From NCBI GenBank assembly GCA_015039365.1, contig WION01000001.1, positions 992,001-1,056,000 on the forward strand: a stretch of 64,000 bases of DNA, written 5' to 3'. The position numbers were made by a program, and so were the translations under genes. The first letter of the stretch is position 1; every line of letters starts with the position of its first letter. Below the pieces are notes generated by a model, which was not told where the DNA came from, did no database searches, and was given only the letters and a program-made list of their open reading frames with translations. The DNA is from Amanita rubescens. Its lineage: Eukaryota > Basidiomycota > Agaricomycetes > Agaricales > Amanitaceae. Below are positions 62,807 to 64,000 of the stretch, piece after piece.

Positions 62807-64000
62807 ATGTCTACAACCACGCCCAAAGTCAAGTTACGGCTATCTTTCGGCAATATAACCAGACTTGCACTGTCGATCCCACTTGATAAATGTGGCACAT
62901 TTGCTATTAACCCTCTCAAATGGCTGCGATTTCTAGGGTTTGCTATCTATGGACGACAAGGCTACCTCTCTACATCGGAAGCTGGCCCAGAGATCGACGA
63001 TTATACAGCAGGTATAAAGGCCCGTTCATACTATTTCATATCAGAGGGTAAGGTGGATTGACGTGCGGTAAAACCTCGCTAACTTTGCTAACCTTTTCAG
63101 GTGAAGCTCGCCTTGTCGATGTCGATGCAGTGAAAGACAGAACATCGGATTCTTCAGATCTGTCTACCCACCGAAGTGATTTCAGGGCCAACGTGATTGA
63201 GCGAGATGGTACCTGCGTGTTAACAGGAGATCCAGCGAGGCAATGCATTGCGTGCCATATCATCCCCCATGCGAAGGGAAGCAACGTGCGTCCTTACGAA
63301 TCTTCTATAGCAACTCTCTCACTTAATCAAGTACATGTTGAACATCGTCCGTCACCGAGGTGAAGCATATGATTTCGCCGATGACATTGACGACATTAAC
63401 GACACTCGAAATGGACTTCTGCTACATGGCGGGTTCCATCTCCCGTTTGGAGCTGGTGAACTAGCGTTCCTGAAGGTCTGCTGTTATTTCCATCCAGGGC
63501 TATCTGAAACTTAAGTATCTCATAGACTCCCAACTTTGCTTTGACTGTTGATGATATTCCTTACGGCCCACGAAGGGGAGCCAATGAAGCGAACCCGGAC
63601 AGTCGCCTTACGTTGCACTATTTCATCGACTTACTTCAGCTTGGCGACATGATCACCAATACCGCTCCCCGCAACGCTGATGCGCGGCAGCCTCAAGACA
63701 CCAGCGAATGGCCACCTGCTATCATTCTTGATCTCTTCTATGCCGTGGCTGCTATCAATGCATGGAGTCCAAAATCCTTTATCAAATATGTCCGAGAACA
63801 GTCGAAGGATGTTTATTACAATGGCGATGACGAAGACGACGACAATGTGTTGGATCGTAGTGGACCAAGTCATGTCGATGCACAGATGGGCGATCAAACA
63901 ATAGGACAATCTGGATCTAAACGTTATGCTCTACGTAGCAGAAACAAGACGTCAAACATTCGCCCGAAAAAAAGACAGTTCGCTGATTTGATGGATGGCG
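62807..64000 (+). CDS. HNH-nuclease-domain protein (3' end beyond window)
   Basis: Start ATG 62807 (MSTTTPKVKLRLSFGNITRL). Introns restore EGEARLVDVD, then AKGSN joined to YMLNIVRHR, and LAFLK joined to TPNFALTVDDIPYG. The HNH-like core: FRANVIERDGTCVLTGDP, CIACHIIPHAKG (Cys plus HIIP), then DDINDTRNGLLLHGGFHLPF, giving the Asn and last His of an HNH fold. A C-terminal acidic, then basic region (KRYALRSRNKTSNIRPKKRQ) suggests nuclear localisation. This matches the HNH_2-type proteins expanded in mushroom-forming fungi; whether it cleaves DNA is unknown. Truncated by the window edge. Confidence 0.82.

Overview
The window is eukaryotic and almost certainly from a mushroom-forming basidiomycete (Agaricomycetes). 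Genes are closely packed on both strands and broken by many short (about 45-60 nt) GT-AG introns. The protein set is typical fungal housekeeping plus families common in Agaricomycetes: an HNH-nuclease-domain protein, a CorA-like membrane protein, a GT32 enzyme and long Ser/Pro-rich proteins. I see no prophage, transposon, CRISPR array or biosynthetic cluster. Twenty-six protein genes and one tRNA are supported. Most models were built by choosing introns so that reading phase and conserved family motifs both continue across the joints. No transcript data were available.

Layout. 1-8582 (-): very long Ser/Pro-rich PH-domain protein, cut by the left edge. 8744-14005: RBX1 (+), tubulin cofactor C (+), a small Cys-rich protein (+), a small heat shock protein (-) and the cleavage stimulation factor CstF-64 homologue (+). 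14252-23097 (-): threonyl-tRNA synthetase and the VPS15 protein kinase. 23345-25220 (+): single-pass membrane protein with PY-like motifs. 25704-36957 (-): SET1 histone methyltransferase, tRNA-Asn(GTT), a three-finger CCCH protein, an unrecognised coiled-coil protein and an ALDH7-family aldehyde dehydrogenase. 37545-46993 (-): JIP5/WDR55, IRE1, a Ser-rich membrane protein and an acidic nuclear-type protein. 47271-51287 (+): seryl-tRNA synthetase and a GT32 glycosyltransferase. 51584-64000: CorA-like protein (-), Asterix/PAT-complex subunit (+), F-box/WD40 protein (-), threonine synthase (-), hemerythrin-domain protein (-), a small membrane protein (+) and an HNH protein (+) cut by the right edge.

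The genes do not form one pathway. Several act in shared processes: RBX1 and the F-box/WD40 protein (SCF ubiquitin ligases); IRE1 and Asterix (ER folding and membrane protein insertion); THS1, SES1 and tRNA-Asn (translation); SET1 and CstF-64 (chromatin and mRNA 3' ends). Many neighbours are divergent with start codons 160-330 bp apart, suggesting shared promoters.

I did not find a clearly new system. The observations most worth following are an 8-11 nt microexon in the aldehyde dehydrogenase, a GC-AG intron and an apparent C-terminal frameshift in the GT32 gene, a long Arg-Asp repeat in SET1, a probable dual-start (mitochondrial/cytosolic) threonyl-tRNA synthetase, a small Cys-Cys-rich protein, and a membrane protein that looks like a candidate Rsp5 adaptor.
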